The notes below the pieces were generated by a model, which worked only from the letters and a program-made list of their open reading frames with translations, made no database searches and was not told the origin of the DNA. Source: CAIKMD01 sp036501365 (GTDB taxonomy: Bacteria > Pseudomonadota > Alphaproteobacteria > ATCC43930 > CGMCC-115725). Taken from it: 64,000 nt of DNA. The stretch covers positions 1-64,000 of the forward strand of contig DASYAL010000002.1 of the NCBI GenBank assembly GCA_036501365.1, written 5' to 3'. A program made the position numbers and the translations under genes. Shown piece after piece: positions 34,872 to 44,139 of this stretch. How positions within the stretch are numbered: the first letter of the stretch is position 1; the number at the start of each line of letters is the position of its first letter.

Positions 34872-37343
34872 CTAATAAAGCCCGCCGGTACCGGTCGCGG
34901 GAACCGGCTGCGCCACGGCACTCGTGCCATCGCTGTCGGAACCGTCGAGGGTCAGGCCTTGCGACGGCACATTCCCGCTCACCACCATGCCGGAGCCGGA
35001 CGTGCCTGGCTCGGTCCCCGGCTTATAGGCCTCGAGGATCGCGTTCTTCTCGTCCGGCCGCGCGAGCTGTCCGGTCGCGGGATTGATGCGCACCAGCTCG
35101 ATTCCGGGCGGAATGCGGAACGGCGTCGCGGGTTGATCCTTCAACGCACCGATCATGAAGTCGCGGAACGCCGGCGCGGCGACGCTGGCGCCGGTCTCGC
35201 GCTGGCCGAGGGTGTGCGGCTGATCGAAGCCGACAAATACGCCGGCGACGAGGTCGGGCGAGAAGCCCATGAACCAGGTGTCGTCACTGTCGTTGGTCGT
35301 GCCGGTCTTGCCGGCGAGCGGCTTGCCGACCACCGACACGCTCTTGCCGGTACCGCGTTGCACCACGCCGACCATCATCGAGACGATCTGATAGACGCTG
35401 CGCGGATCGGCGATCTGCGGCCGGTTGTCGGGCAGATCGGGCGGCGGCTGTCCGTTCCAATCGACGTTGGTGCAGCCCTCGCACAGCCGCGTATCAGCGC
35501 GGTAGATCGTGACGCCGTTGCGATCCTGCACGCGATCGATGAAGGTCGGCGCGATCTTCTTGCCGCCGTTCACCAGCATCGCATAGGCGGTGGCGAGGCG
35601 CAGTGGCGTGGTCGCGCCGGCGCCGATGATGAAAGAGTATTCGCGCGGCATGTGATCGAGAATGCCGAAGCGCTCGACGTAATCGGCGACCGTGTCGAGG
35701 CCGATCGCGGTTCCGACCCGCGCGGTGACGAGGTTGAGCGATTCCTCGAGGCCGAAGCGCAGCGGCACGGGCCCGTAGAATTTGCGCTCGTAATTCGATG
35801 GGTTCCATTTCGGCAGCCCCGGCCCCTGGTCGACGACGAAGGGCGCGTCGAGCACGATGGTCGACGGCGTGAAGCCGTGATCGAGCGCGGCGAGATAGAT
35901 GAAAGGCTTGATCGCCGAGCCGGTCTGGCGCATGGCCTGGGTCGCGCGATCGAATTGGCTCATCTCGTAGCTGAAGCCGCCGTCGAGCGCGAGCACTCGG
36001 CCGGTATGCGGATCCATCGCGACGAACGCGCCCGATACTTCGGGGAGCTGCTCCAGCGCGAAGACGCCCGCGTTCTTGGCGCCGCTCGCCGTCGATCCTT
36101 GCGCTTGCACCAGCACGACATCGCCCGCTGCGACGACGTCGGACGGGCGCGACGGCACCGCGCCGACATGGGCGTCGGGCAGCTCCTTGCGCGCCCATTT
36201 CAATTGGTCGAATGGGATCGTGCCGGTCCTGCCATCGCCGAGGCCGATCTCGGCGCCGGCGGCCGAGATGCCGAGCACGACGGCGATCTGCCAGCCCTCC
36301 TCATCGGCCCCGGCGGGGAACGGAACCGCCTTGAGTTGGGTCTGCCAGCCGGTAGCGGTGCTGATATGCGTGACCGGCCCGCGCCAGCCGTGACGGCGAT
36401 CATAGGCCATCAACGCATCGCGCAGCGCCTGGTCGGCTATCGCCTGCAGATGCGGATCGAGGCTCGTGCGCACCGCGAGGCCCGAGGTGTAGAGACCCTT
36501 CTCGCCAAAGCGCTGCAGCAGCTCGCGGCGGACTTCTTCGGTGAAATAATCGGCTTTGACGGTCTCGGTCTCGTCGCGATGGCGCAGGGTGATGGGCTGC
36601 CCCTCGGCAACGGCGCCTTCTTGCTGCGTCAGGAAACCCGCCTCGACCATGCGGTCGAGCACGTAGTTGCGACGCTCGCGCGCGGCTTCCGGAAAGCGCA
36701 CCGGATTGTAATTGTTGGGCGCCTTCGGCAGGCCGCCGAGAAACGCCGCCTCGCTGGGCGTGAGCTCGTCGAGCGGTTTGTTGAAGTAGTTGAGCGCCGC
36801 CGCGGCGACGCCGTAGGCGCCCTCGCCGAGATAGATCTCGTTGAGATAGAGCTCGAGAATGCGGTCCTTGCTCAGCGCCTGCTCCATGCGCACGGCAACC
36901 AGCGCCTCGCGGATCTTGCGCTGCAGCGAGACTTCGTTGGTGAGAAGGAAGTTCTTCGCCACTTGCTGGGTGATTGTCGAGGCGCCGACCGGCCGGCGGC
37001 CGCTGCCGTAATGCAAGAGATCGGTCACCGCCGCGCGCATCATCGACAACGGATCGACGCCGGGATGGGTGTAGAAGTTCTTGTCCTCGGCCGCGAGGAA
37101 CGCATGGATCACCAGCGGCGGCATCGCTTTGATCGGGATGAAGACGCGCTTTTCGGTCGCGTATTCCGCCATCAGGCGGCCATCGCCGGCATAGACTCGG
37201 GTCACGATCGGCGGCTGGTAATTGGCGAGCTGCTCGTAATCCGGCAGGTCACGGCCGAAATACCAAACCGCGAGCCCGGCCACCCCGGCACCCGCGAGCC
37301 CAGCAAGAATCACCAGCGCTATCAGTATCTTAACGAGCTTCAT
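34872..37343 (-). CDS. mrcA: Penicillin-binding protein 1A (bifunctional transglycosylase/transpeptidase)
   Basis: An 823-residue class A PBP anchored by one N-terminal helix (about residues 3-27). The glycosyltransferase domain (about 50-230) has the catalytic EDKNFYTHPGVD and the later ASTITQQVAKNFLL and EIYLGEGAYGVAAA. An OB-like insert follows, then the transpeptidase domain with SxxK as GSAIKPFIY, SxN-region residues in EESLNLVTARV, and KTGTTNDSDDTWF. It polymerises and cross-links peptidoglycan in the periplasm. The C-terminal tail is Ser/Gly/Asp-rich. It is divergent from rne and followed by prfB, an arrangement seen in many alphaproteobacteria, though amiC is absent here. Confidence 0.93.
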   Translation of the reverse strand: MKLVKILIALVILAGLAGAGVAGLAVWYFGRDLPDYEQLANYQPPIVTRVYAGDGRLMAEYATEKRVFIPIKAMPPLVIHAFLAAEDKNFYTHPGVDPLSMMRAAVTDLLHYGSGRRPVGASTITQQVAKNFLLTNEVSLQRKIREALVAVRMEQALSKDRILELYLNEIYLGEGAYGVAAAALNYFNKPLDELTPSEAAFLGGLPKAPNNYNPVRFPEAARERRNYVLDRMVEAGFLTQQEGAVAEGQPITLRHRDETETVKADYFTEEVRRELLQRFGEKGLYTSGLAVRTSLDPHLQAIADQALRDALMAYDRRHGWRGPVTHISTATGWQTQLKAVPFPAGADEEGWQIAVVLGISAAGAEIGLGDGRTGTIPFDQLKWARKELPDAHVGAVPSRPSDVVAAGDVVLVQAQGSTASGAKNAGVFALEQLPEVSGAFVAMDPHTGRVLALDGGFSYEMSQFDRATQAMRQTGSAIKPFIYLAALDHGFTPSTIVLDAPFVVDQGPGLPKWNPSNYERKFYGPVPLRFGLEESLNLVTARVGTAIGLDTVADYVERFGILDHMPREYSFIIGAGATTPLRLATAYAMLVNGGKKIAPTFIDRVQDRNGVTIYRADTRLCEGCTNVDWNGQPPPDLPDNRPQIADPRSVYQIVSMMVGVVQRGTGKSVSVVGKPLAGKTGTTNDSDDTWFMGFSPDLVAGVFVGFDQPHTLGQRETGASVAAPAFRDFMIGALKDQPATPFRIPPGIELVRINPATGQLARPDEKNAILEAYKPGTEPGTSGSGMVVSGNVPSQGLTLDGSDSDGTSAVAQPVPATGTGGLY

Positions 37344-37807
37344 CCGATCGTCTCAACGACTCGGTCCGGCATGCGTTGCTTGCACCGGTCCGAGTCGGCG
37401 AGATTCCCGCCCCGCCGCTCCGGCACAAGTCTAACTTGCGCCCGCTTTGTGGCGCGTTCAAGGCACCATTCCAAGCGCGTTTCGGATTAAATGCAGGTTA
37501 ATGCCCCAACTCCGCCGCGGGCCTTACGCAGCGGTTGTCGGCGAGCGGCGCGACTTGTATCCTCTTCTTCGCGATGCCGCGCGCGGTGCCGCCCCCAGCA
37601 GGGCAACATGCGAAGCGCGGATGGATTTAACCCGAAGCCGTCCGGCCGCCGATTTCCGGCGCCGGGGCCGACCCTCTGAGAGTTCCGCCATGGCCTCCTC
37701 TTCTGCGCCGTTCGACGGACCGAGCCTCGGCACCGGCTTCGCCCCAATGAGGACAGCGCCGCCCGTTCTTCGCACGGGTTGGGGCGCGTTCCTCGGAGTT
37801 CCCAACA
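37344..37807. other. rne leader and PBP1A/rne divergent intergenic region
   Basis: This 464-base gap has no coding frame I can support. It should hold the divergent promoters of mrcA and rne. The rne-proximal half contains several GC-rich inverted repeats, including CCCGT/ACGGG around TCTTCGC at about 37763-37779, consistent with a structured 5' leader. Autoregulation of rne through its leader is known in enterobacteria; here it is inferred. Confidence 0.45.
37535..37563 (+). promoter_or_regulatory. Candidate rne promoter
   Basis: TTGTCG (37535-37540) and TATCCT (37558-37563) have a 17-base spacer. If used, the rne leader would be about 240 bases long. Matched by eye. Confidence 0.38.
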
Positions 37808-40750
37808 ATGGCAAAGCGCATGCTCATCGATGCGGCGCATCCGGAAGAGACCCGGGTGGTCGTTTTGAGCGGTCAGCGGCTCGAAGAATTTGATTTCGAG
37901 ACTTCCACCAAAAAGCAGATCAAGGGCAATATCTATCTCGCCAAAGTGACGCGCGTCGAGCCGTCGCTGCAGGCAGCCTTCGTCGAATATGGCGGCAATC
38001 GCCATGGCTTCCTCGCCTTCGGCGAAATCCATCCTGACTATTACCGCATCCCGGTCGCCGATCGTCAGGCCGCGCTTGACGCCGATCGCGCCGCCGAGGT
38101 CGCGGCCAACGAGCAGGAAGAGGAACGCGTCGAAGCCGGTCTTCCGCTCACCCAGGAGATGATGGCCGGCGAAGCCGATGAGAGCCGGCGCGAGAGTAGC
38201 GCCGCCGCCATGGCGGGGGACCGCCTGGTCGATCTTATCCCTGACCCGGAAGCGATGGACGACGATCCCGGGGATCCGGCGGGAGATGATGAGCCCGAGA
38301 TCGGCGCTTTTCCCGAAGATCCGGAAGCGCCGGCGACCGTCGATCTTTCGGTCGAGGAGCCGGCCGTTGCTGCCGCGCCGCCCGATGGGGATACCTTTGG
38401 CGAAGGTGACGCCGACCAGAGCAGCGATCTCTTTGCCGAAGTTGGCGAGACAACGGAGTTGGCGACGGCGGAGGGCACGCCACCCATCGAAGTCGCCGAG
38501 GCACCTGTCACCATCGAGACCATCGGCGGCGACGAGATGGAGGAAACCGCGCGGCCGCGGGCGCGGCCGCACCGCCATTACAAGATCCAAGAAGTCATCA
38601 AGCGCCGCCAGATCATGCTGGTGCAGGTGACGAAGGAAGAACGCGGCAACAAAGGCGCGGCGCTCACGACCTACATCTCGCTCGCCGGCCGCTATTGTGT
38701 ATTGATGCCGAATACGCCGCGCGGCGGCGGCGTGTCGCGCAAGATCACCTCGATGCAGGATCGCCGCCGGCTGAAAGATCTGATGAGCGATCTCGAAGTG
38801 CCGGACGGCATGGGCGTCATCGTGCGCACCGCCGGCAGCGAGCGCTCGAAGGCCGAGATTCTGCGCGACTTCGAATACCTGCTGCGGCTCTGGGACGATA
38901 TTCGCGAACTGACGCTCAAATCGACTGCGCCGGCGCTGATCTACGAGGAAGGTAACCTCATCAAGCGTTCGATCCGCGATCTCTATTCGCGCGACATCGA
39001 CGAAGTCCTGGTCGACGGCCGCGAAGGCTACGAGACCGCCAAATCCTTCATGCGCATGCTGATGCCAAGCCATGCCAAGCGCGTGAAGCTTTACAACGAC
39101 CCATCGGTGCCGTTGCTCCATCGCTTCCAGGTCGAGGGCCAGCTCGACGCGATCCATTCGGCGGTCGTTCAGCTGCGCTCCGGCGGCTACATCGTGATCA
39201 ATCCGACCGAGGCGCTGGTCGCCATCGACGTCAATTCGGGCCGGTCGACCCGCGAGCGCAACATCGAGGAGACGGCGCTCAAGACCAACCTTGAAGCCGC
39301 CGAGGAGGTCGCGCGCCAGTTGCGGTTGCGCGATTTGGCCGGGCTGATCGTCATCGATTTCATCGATATGGAAGAGCATCGCCACAACGGCGCGGTCGAG
39401 CGTCGACTGAAGGACGCGATGCGCCATGATCGCGCTCGGATCCAAATCGGCCGCATCAGCCCGTTCGGCCTCCTCGAACTGTCGCGGCAAAGGCTGCGCC
39501 CCTCGCTACTCGAAGCCTCGACCCAGCCCTGCCCCCATTGCAGCGGCACCGGCCATATCCGCTCGACCGAGTCGACCGCGCTCCACGTATTGCGCGCGAT
39601 CGAGGAAGAGGGCATGCGCCGGCGCACCGCCGAGATCAAGGTCGCCGTCTCGTCGGCTGTCGCGCTCTACGTACTCAATCAGAAGCGCGCGACCTTGCAG
39701 CAAATCGAAAGCCGCTACGGCTGCCATGTCACCGTCGACGAAGATGAAACGCTTATCCCGCCGGCTTTCCGACTCGACCGCGTGCGCGCCTTCACCCCGG
39801 CCGAGCTGACGGCCTTGCCGGTGCCGCAAGCGGCGCCGATGCCGGTCGAAGAGGAACCCGAAGAGGACGAGGCGATCGATGAGACGGCGATCGATGCGGA
39901 AGAGGCGGGCGTCGAATCGCGTCACCGCGCCGACGGCGAGCCGGTTTCTGCCGATCTGTCGTCCTGGTTGCCGGCGGGCGAGGACGAAGACGAGGCGGCC
40001 GAGACCGAAGCCGGCGCCGAAGGTCAGTCCCACAGCGAGGGTCAGCCGCATGGCGAGGGACCGGGTCGCCGGCGCCGCCGCCGGCGGCGGCGCGGCCGTG
40101 GCGGCGATCGCCAAGGTGAGCGCGGTCACGACCGCAGCGAAGGAGAATTCGGCAGCAGCGATGCCAATCTGCTCGGCGCCGATGCCGAGCCGCTTTCGCC
40201 GGCGATAGCTGCGGACAACGACGCCGCCCCCATCGAAGCGCCGAGCGAGGGCGACGCCGCCGAGGAGATGCAGCCCGCCGACCTCCATCACGAGGGAGGC
40301 AGCGACCCTCGTCGGCGACGGCGCGGCCGGCGCGGCGGGCGGCGCCGCCATCGGGGCCAAGCGGCCGACGGCCCCGGCAGCGACAATCATTCCAGCGAAC
40401 GCGGCCCGCGCTTGCAACTGGAGTTGCGGCCGGGTGAACCGGGCTATTCGGGGCCGGCCGAAGAATTCGGCGAAACGCCCGATTTGATTTCGGCCGACGA
40501 AGCGATCGATCTGCAAACCGCCCCGGAACCGCTGTCGCCGCTCAGCACGGAGCCCGCAACGCCGGAGCCGCGCCCGGTCGCCGCTCAGCCGGCGCCCGCT
40601 CACAAAGAGACGCCGCCGGCGCCGGCGAGCGAGTCCGAGAGCGAGTCCGAGAGCGAGTCCGACCGGGCGCCGACCGCCTATAACGTCTCGCCGTCGCAAG
40701 ACGTCAGCGGCCCCGCGCCCAATCCGCGGCGCGGCTGGTGGCGCCGTTAG
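37808..40750 (+). CDS. rne: Ribonuclease E/G family endoribonuclease (RNase E)
   Basis: A 980-residue single-strand-specific endoribonuclease for rRNA, tRNA and mRNA processing. The N-terminus (AKRMLIDAAHPEETRVVVL) begins the catalytic half. The S1 domain starts at about residue 35 and is split by an acidic insertion of about 170 residues (about 85-255) before it resumes at YKIQEVIKRRQIMLVQ. Catalytic Mg ligands are Asp474 (VAIDVNSG) and Asp517 (VIDFIDME); the zinc-link is CPHC at 575 and 578. The spacings 43 and 58 match the E. coli enzyme exactly. The C-terminal 270 residues are disordered, with arginine-rich patches (RRRRRRRRGRGG, RRRRRGRRGGRR) and acidic runs, suiting RNA and degradosome binding. 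Confidence 0.95.
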   Translation: MAKRMLIDAAHPEETRVVVLSGQRLEEFDFETSTKKQIKGNIYLAKVTRVEPSLQAAFVEYGGNRHGFLAFGEIHPDYYRIPVADRQAALDADRAAEVAANEQEEERVEAGLPLTQEMMAGEADESRRESSAAAMAGDRLVDLIPDPEAMDDDPGDPAGDDEPEIGAFPEDPEAPATVDLSVEEPAVAAAPPDGDTFGEGDADQSSDLFAEVGETTELATAEGTPPIEVAEAPVTIETIGGDEMEETARPRARPHRHYKIQEVIKRRQIMLVQVTKEERGNKGAALTTYISLAGRYCVLMPNTPRGGGVSRKITSMQDRRRLKDLMSDLEVPDGMGVIVRTAGSERSKAEILRDFEYLLRLWDDIRELTLKSTAPALIYEEGNLIKRSIRDLYSRDIDEVLVDGREGYETAKSFMRMLMPSHAKRVKLYNDPSVPLLHRFQVEGQLDAIHSAVVQLRSGGYIVINPTEALVAIDVNSGRSTRERNIEETALKTNLEAAEEVARQLRLRDLAGLIVIDFIDMEEHRHNGAVERRLKDAMRHDRARIQIGRISPFGLLELSRQRLRPSLLEASTQPCPHCSGTGHIRSTESTALHVLRAIEEEGMRRRTAEIKVAVSSAVALYVLNQKRATLQQIESRYGCHVTVDEDETLIPPAFRLDRVRAFTPAELTALPVPQAAPMPVEEEPEEDEAIDETAIDAEEAGVESRHRADGEPVSADLSSWLPAGEDEDEAAETEAGAEGQSHSEGQPHGEGPGRRRRRRRRRGRGGDRQGERGHDRSEGEFGSSDANLLGADAEPLSPAIAADNDAAPIEAPSEGDAAEEMQPADLHHEGGSDPRRRRRGRRGGRRRHRGQAADGPGSDNHSSERGPRLQLELRPGEPGYSGPAEEFGETPDLISADEAIDLQTAPEPLSPLSTEPATPEPRPVAAQPAPAHKETPPAPASESESESESESDRAPTAYNVSPSQDVSGPAPNPRRGWWRR
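40628..40663 (+). repeat. Three 12-bp tandem repeats in the rne 3' end
   Basis: AGCGAGTCCGAG is repeated three times in phase (the last copy ends in C), encoding a Ser-Glu run SESESESESD in the disordered C-terminus of RNase E. Such arrays vary in copy number by slippage without breaking the frame. Confidence 0.8.
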
Positions 40751-40765
40751 AGCAAGACCGCGGCG

Positions 40766-41914
40766 CTACCGCTTCCAGTTGCGCAGGCGACGCGCGGCTT
40801 CGGCGATGTCGGCGGTTGCGCCGGCAAAGCAAAGCCGCATCGTCGCATGGCCGCGTTGCGGATCGAAATCGACACCCGGTGTGCAGGCGACGCCGATGTC
40901 GCGCAGCATGCGGCGGCAGAAATCGCGGCTATCATTGGTCAGCGCCGCGATATCGGCATAGAGATAGAATGCCCCGTCGGGCGGCGCGAAGCGCTCGAAT
41001 CCGGCCTTTGGCAGCTCGGCGAGCAGCAGCGCCCGGTTCTCGGCATAGCGGCGGCAATTCGCGTCGAGCTCGGCTTCCGCATCGAAGGCCGCGAGCGCCG
41101 CATGCTGCGCCAGGCTGGGCGGCGAGATGAAGAGATTTTGCGCGAGGCACTCGACCGCGCGTAGCATCGAGGCCGGCACGACCATCCAGCCGATGCGCCA
41201 ACCGGTCATCGAATAATATTTGGAGAAGCTGTTGACGATGAAGGCATCGTCGCTGAGGCTCGCTGCCGTCGCCGTTGGCTTGTCGTAGGTGATGCCGTGA
41301 TAGATCTCATCGGAGATCAGGCAGATGCCTGCGGCCTCGCAATGTGCGGCGATCGCCGCCAACGCTGCGGGCTCGATCATGCTGCCGGTCGGATTGGCCG
41401 GGCTCGCGACGATCAGCCCGTCGATCGGCGGGCGCGCCGCGCCGAGCAGATCGAGCGTCGCTTGATAACGCTCCGCCGGCCCGGCCGGCAGTTCGACCGG
41501 AACAAGATCGAGCGCGGCGAGGGTGTTGCGATAGGCCGGATAGGACGGCGCCGCGAGCGCGACGCGCGCCCCGGCGTCGAAAGCGGCAAGAAAGGCCAGG
41601 ACAAAACCGGCCGATGAACCGGTCGTCACGACGATCCGCGCCGCGTCGACCGCGACGCCATAGGCGGCGCGGTAGTGGCGCGCGATAGCCTCGCGCAGCG
41701 GCGGCAAGCCGAGCGCATCGGTATAGCCGAGCACGTCGCGACGCAGCGCCGCCTCAGCCGCCGCGATCACCGCGCGCGGCGCCGGGGTCGAAGGCTGGCC
41801 CACTTCCAAATGGATGATGTCCGCGCCGCCAGCGGCGCGCTCATTGGCTTCGCGCAACACGTCCATGGCGATGAAAGGCGGAATCAACGCGCGCCGCGAC
41901 GGCTTGACGCTCAT
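40766..41914 (-). CDS. PLP-dependent aminotransferase (class I/II)
   Basis: A 382-residue fold-type I aminotransferase. Family marks are VGQPSTPAPRAVIAAAE near the start, SPANPTGSMI, the PLP-phenol-binding SDEIYHGITY (about 201-210), the Schiff-base Lys232 in NSFSKYYSMTGWRIGW, and the substrate-carboxylate Arg near the C-terminus (MRLCF). The sequence falls near aspartate/alanine-type subgroup I aminotransferases; the exact amino acid cannot be read. It is convergent with rne (15-base gap) and divergent from the M48 protease gene. Confidence 0.88.
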   Translation of the reverse strand: MSVKPSRRALIPPFIAMDVLREANERAAGGADIIHLEVGQPSTPAPRAVIAAAEAALRRDVLGYTDALGLPPLREAIARHYRAAYGVAVDAARIVVTTGSSAGFVLAFLAAFDAGARVALAAPSYPAYRNTLAALDLVPVELPAGPAERYQATLDLLGAARPPIDGLIVASPANPTGSMIEPAALAAIAAHCEAAGICLISDEIYHGITYDKPTATAASLSDDAFIVNSFSKYYSMTGWRIGWMVVPASMLRAVECLAQNLFISPPSLAQHAALAAFDAEAELDANCRRYAENRALLLAELPKAGFERFAPPDGAFYLYADIAALTNDSRDFCRRMLRDIGVACTPGVDFDPQRGHATMRLCFAGATADIAEAARRLRNWKR

Positions 41915-41989
41915 CGGACCCCATCCGGTTGACGATGCCTTCGCGATGGTCCCATGCTGGCGGCCGATTTGTGGTAGGATTGACGCTCG

Positions 41990-43342
41990 ATGCTCAAGTG
42001 GGTTCGCATTCTATGCATCGGACTGGCGCTTTGCACCGGCTTCGTGCATCGCGCCAAGGCCGATGATTCGATCAGTTTCCTGCGCGACGCCGAGATCGAG
42101 CACACGTTGCGCGTGTGGATGATCCCGATCTGGAAAGCCGCCGGGCTCGATCCCGATGCGGTCCATGTCTACGTGATCAACGATCCGACCCTCAACTCCT
42201 TCGTCGCCGGTGGCCAGAATATCTTCCTGAACAGCGGCACGATCTTGCGCGCGCAAAGCCCCAACCAGCTGATCGGCATCATGGCGCATGAAACCGGCCA
42301 TATCGCCGGCGGTCACCTGGCGCGCAAGACCCAGATGATGAAGAACGCGATGATCGAAAGCATCATCGGCATGGTGCTCGGCGGCGCCGCCACCGCGGTC
42401 GGCCACGGCAATGGCGGCGGCGCCGGCGTTCTTGCCGGTGAAGGCATCGGCGAGCGTGCATTCTTGCAGAATTCGGTCACCATCGAGGCATCGGCCGACC
42501 AGGCGGCGCTGAAATTCCTCGACCGCACCCATCAATCCGCGCGCGGCTTGCTGGAGTTTTTCCAGATCTTAGAGCAAGAGGAGTTCCTCACTGCACAACA
42601 TCAGGACCCCTATCTGATCGACCACCCGCTGACTCAGGAACGCATCGATTACGTCCGCGAGCATGTCGCCCAGTCGCCCTATTCGAACGCCAAGGACCCG
42701 CCCGAATGGGTGGCGATGTTCAATATCATGAAGGCGAAGCTCGGCGCTTTCCTCGGCAATCCCTCGCAGGTGCTGGCGAGTTATCAGCCGAACGACAATT
42801 CCGAGCCGGCGCGCTACGCCCGCGCGATTGCCTATTACCGCATTCCCGATCTCAACCACGCCTTGCCGACCATCGATGGCTTGATCCACGACTTCCCGAA
42901 CAATCCCTATTACGAGGAATTGAAGGGACAGATGCTGTTCGAGAACGGTCGCGTCGCCGATGCTGTCGCGCCCTATCAGCGCGCGGTGCAAATCGCGCCC
43001 AATGAGCCGCTGCTTAATGTCGAGCTCGCCCAGGTCCAGCTCGAAACCAACGACCCGAAATATCTCGCCACGGCCAAGCAGGAGCTCGAGAACTCGATCA
43101 ACGGCGAGAGCGACAATCCCGACGCCTGGCGCGGGCTCGCGATCGCCTATGGCCGCTCGGGCAATATCGGCATGGCGGCGCTGGCCCTGGCCGAGCAGAA
43201 CATGGCTCAGGGCGATTACCGGCAGGCGATCGGGCAGGCGCAACGCGCGTCGCAATTGTTGCCACCCGGACCGCAACGCCAGCGCGCGCAGGATCTCTTG
43301 GCCGACGCAAAGCGCCAGCAAGACCAAGCACGAAACCAATAG
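41990..43342 (+). CDS. M48-family metalloprotease with TPR domain (BepA-like)
   Basis: A 450-residue exported zinc protease. A signal peptide covers about residues 1-24 (LKWVRILCIGLALCTGFVH). The catalytic HExxH is MAHETGHIAGGH (His100, Glu101, His104), with the third ligand Glu in TIEASADQAAL about 55 residues later, as in M48. A C-terminal TPR-like helical region (about 260-445) resembles BepA, which degrades or aids outer-membrane assembly substrates in the periplasm. That role is inferred from the family. The DsbA-like gene follows 23 bases on and is likely co-transcribed. Confidence 0.88.
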   Translation: MLKWVRILCIGLALCTGFVHRAKADDSISFLRDAEIEHTLRVWMIPIWKAAGLDPDAVHVYVINDPTLNSFVAGGQNIFLNSGTILRAQSPNQLIGIMAHETGHIAGGHLARKTQMMKNAMIESIIGMVLGGAATAVGHGNGGGAGVLAGEGIGERAFLQNSVTIEASADQAALKFLDRTHQSARGLLEFFQILEQEEFLTAQHQDPYLIDHPLTQERIDYVREHVAQSPYSNAKDPPEWVAMFNIMKAKLGAFLGNPSQVLASYQPNDNSEPARYARAIAYYRIPDLNHALPTIDGLIHDFPNNPYYEELKGQMLFENGRVADAVAPYQRAVQIAPNEPLLNVELAQVQLETNDPKYLATAKQELENSINGESDNPDAWRGLAIAYGRSGNIGMAALALAEQNMAQGDYRQAIGQAQRASQLLPPGPQRQRAQDLLADAKRQQDQARNQ

Positions 43343-43365
43343 CCGGCGCAGGAGCCGACCCCCGA

Positions 43366-44139
43366 ATGATCGTCGTCTGTCTCCGTCGTCGCCTCGCTGC
43401 GCTCATGCTCCTGGCGAGCGCGATCGCTTTTCCGGCATCGTTTGCTGCCGCGGACCCGGCCACGCCGACGGAGACGCTCCCCAAAGACCGCGCCGCGCTC
43501 GATCAGGCGATCCACGATTACCTGATGGCCCATCCCGACGTCGTGCTCGATGCGCTCAAGGCGGCGCAGCAACAAGCCGATGCGCAGGCCGCGGAGCGGT
43601 CGCGGCGCACCATCATGTCGCGGCAGAAGGAACTCCTCGGCGACGCCGACGACCTGGTGCAGGGCAATCCGAAAGGCGACGTGACGCTGGTCGAGTTCTT
43701 CGACTATCGCTGTCCCTACTGCAAGCAGGTCGAACCCTCGCTCGACGCCTTGCTGAAAGAGGACGGCAAGCTGCGCATCGTCTACAAGGAATTCCCGATC
43801 CTCGGCGCGGCCTCGGTCTACGCGACGCATGTCGCCCTCGCCGCCAAGCAGCAGGGCAAATACGCCGAATTCCACCGCGCGATGATGGCGACCAAAGGCG
43901 ATATCGGCGACGACACGGTCCTGAACGTCGCTACCTCGCTCGGTCTCGACATGACGAAGCTCAAGGGCGACATGAAAGCGCCCGCCATCGACACGCTGAT
44001 CAACAAGAATTACGCGCTCGCCGACGCCCTCGACATCCAGGGCACGCCGGCGCTCGTCGTCGGCGATACGCTGATCCCGGGCGCGATCGATCTCGACACG
44101 CTGCGCAAAGACATCGCGGCGGCACGCAAAGGCAGCTAA
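43366..44139 (+). CDS. DsbA-family periplasmic thiol oxidoreductase (Com1-like)
   Basis: A 257-residue exported protein. After the signal peptide (about 1-29, ending FAAA) a helical arm (40-95) precedes a thioredoxin-fold domain with active site CPYC (Cys116, Cys119 in FFDYRCPYCKQ) and the cis-proline loop GTPALVVGD. The N-terminal arm and DsbG/DsbA-like core match the Com1/DsbA group; it may oxidise or shuffle disulfides of exported proteins. It lies behind the M48 protease gene, fitting an envelope-quality operon. It overlaps the convergent YedK gene by four bases at its end. Confidence 0.9.
   Translation: MIVVCLRRRLAALMLLASAIAFPASFAAADPATPTETLPKDRAALDQAIHDYLMAHPDVVLDALKAAQQQADAQAAERSRRTIMSRQKELLGDADDLVQGNPKGDVTLVEFFDYRCPYCKQVEPSLDALLKEDGKLRIVYKEFPILGAASVYATHVALAAKQQGKYAEFHRAMMATKGDIGDDTVLNVATSLGLDMTKLKGDMKAPAIDTLINKNYALADALDIQGTPALVVGDTLIPGAIDLDTLRKDIAAARKGS

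Noticed and set aside
34959..37490. An 843-codon plus-strand frame opposite PBP1A
   Set aside because: It is the GC-rich shadow of mrcA, rich in Arg, Asp and His, with no family resemblance.
37487..39490. A 667-codon open frame on the minus strand
   Set aside because: It is antisense to rne, which has full catalytic motifs. Long minus-strand frames are expected from high-GC codon bias.
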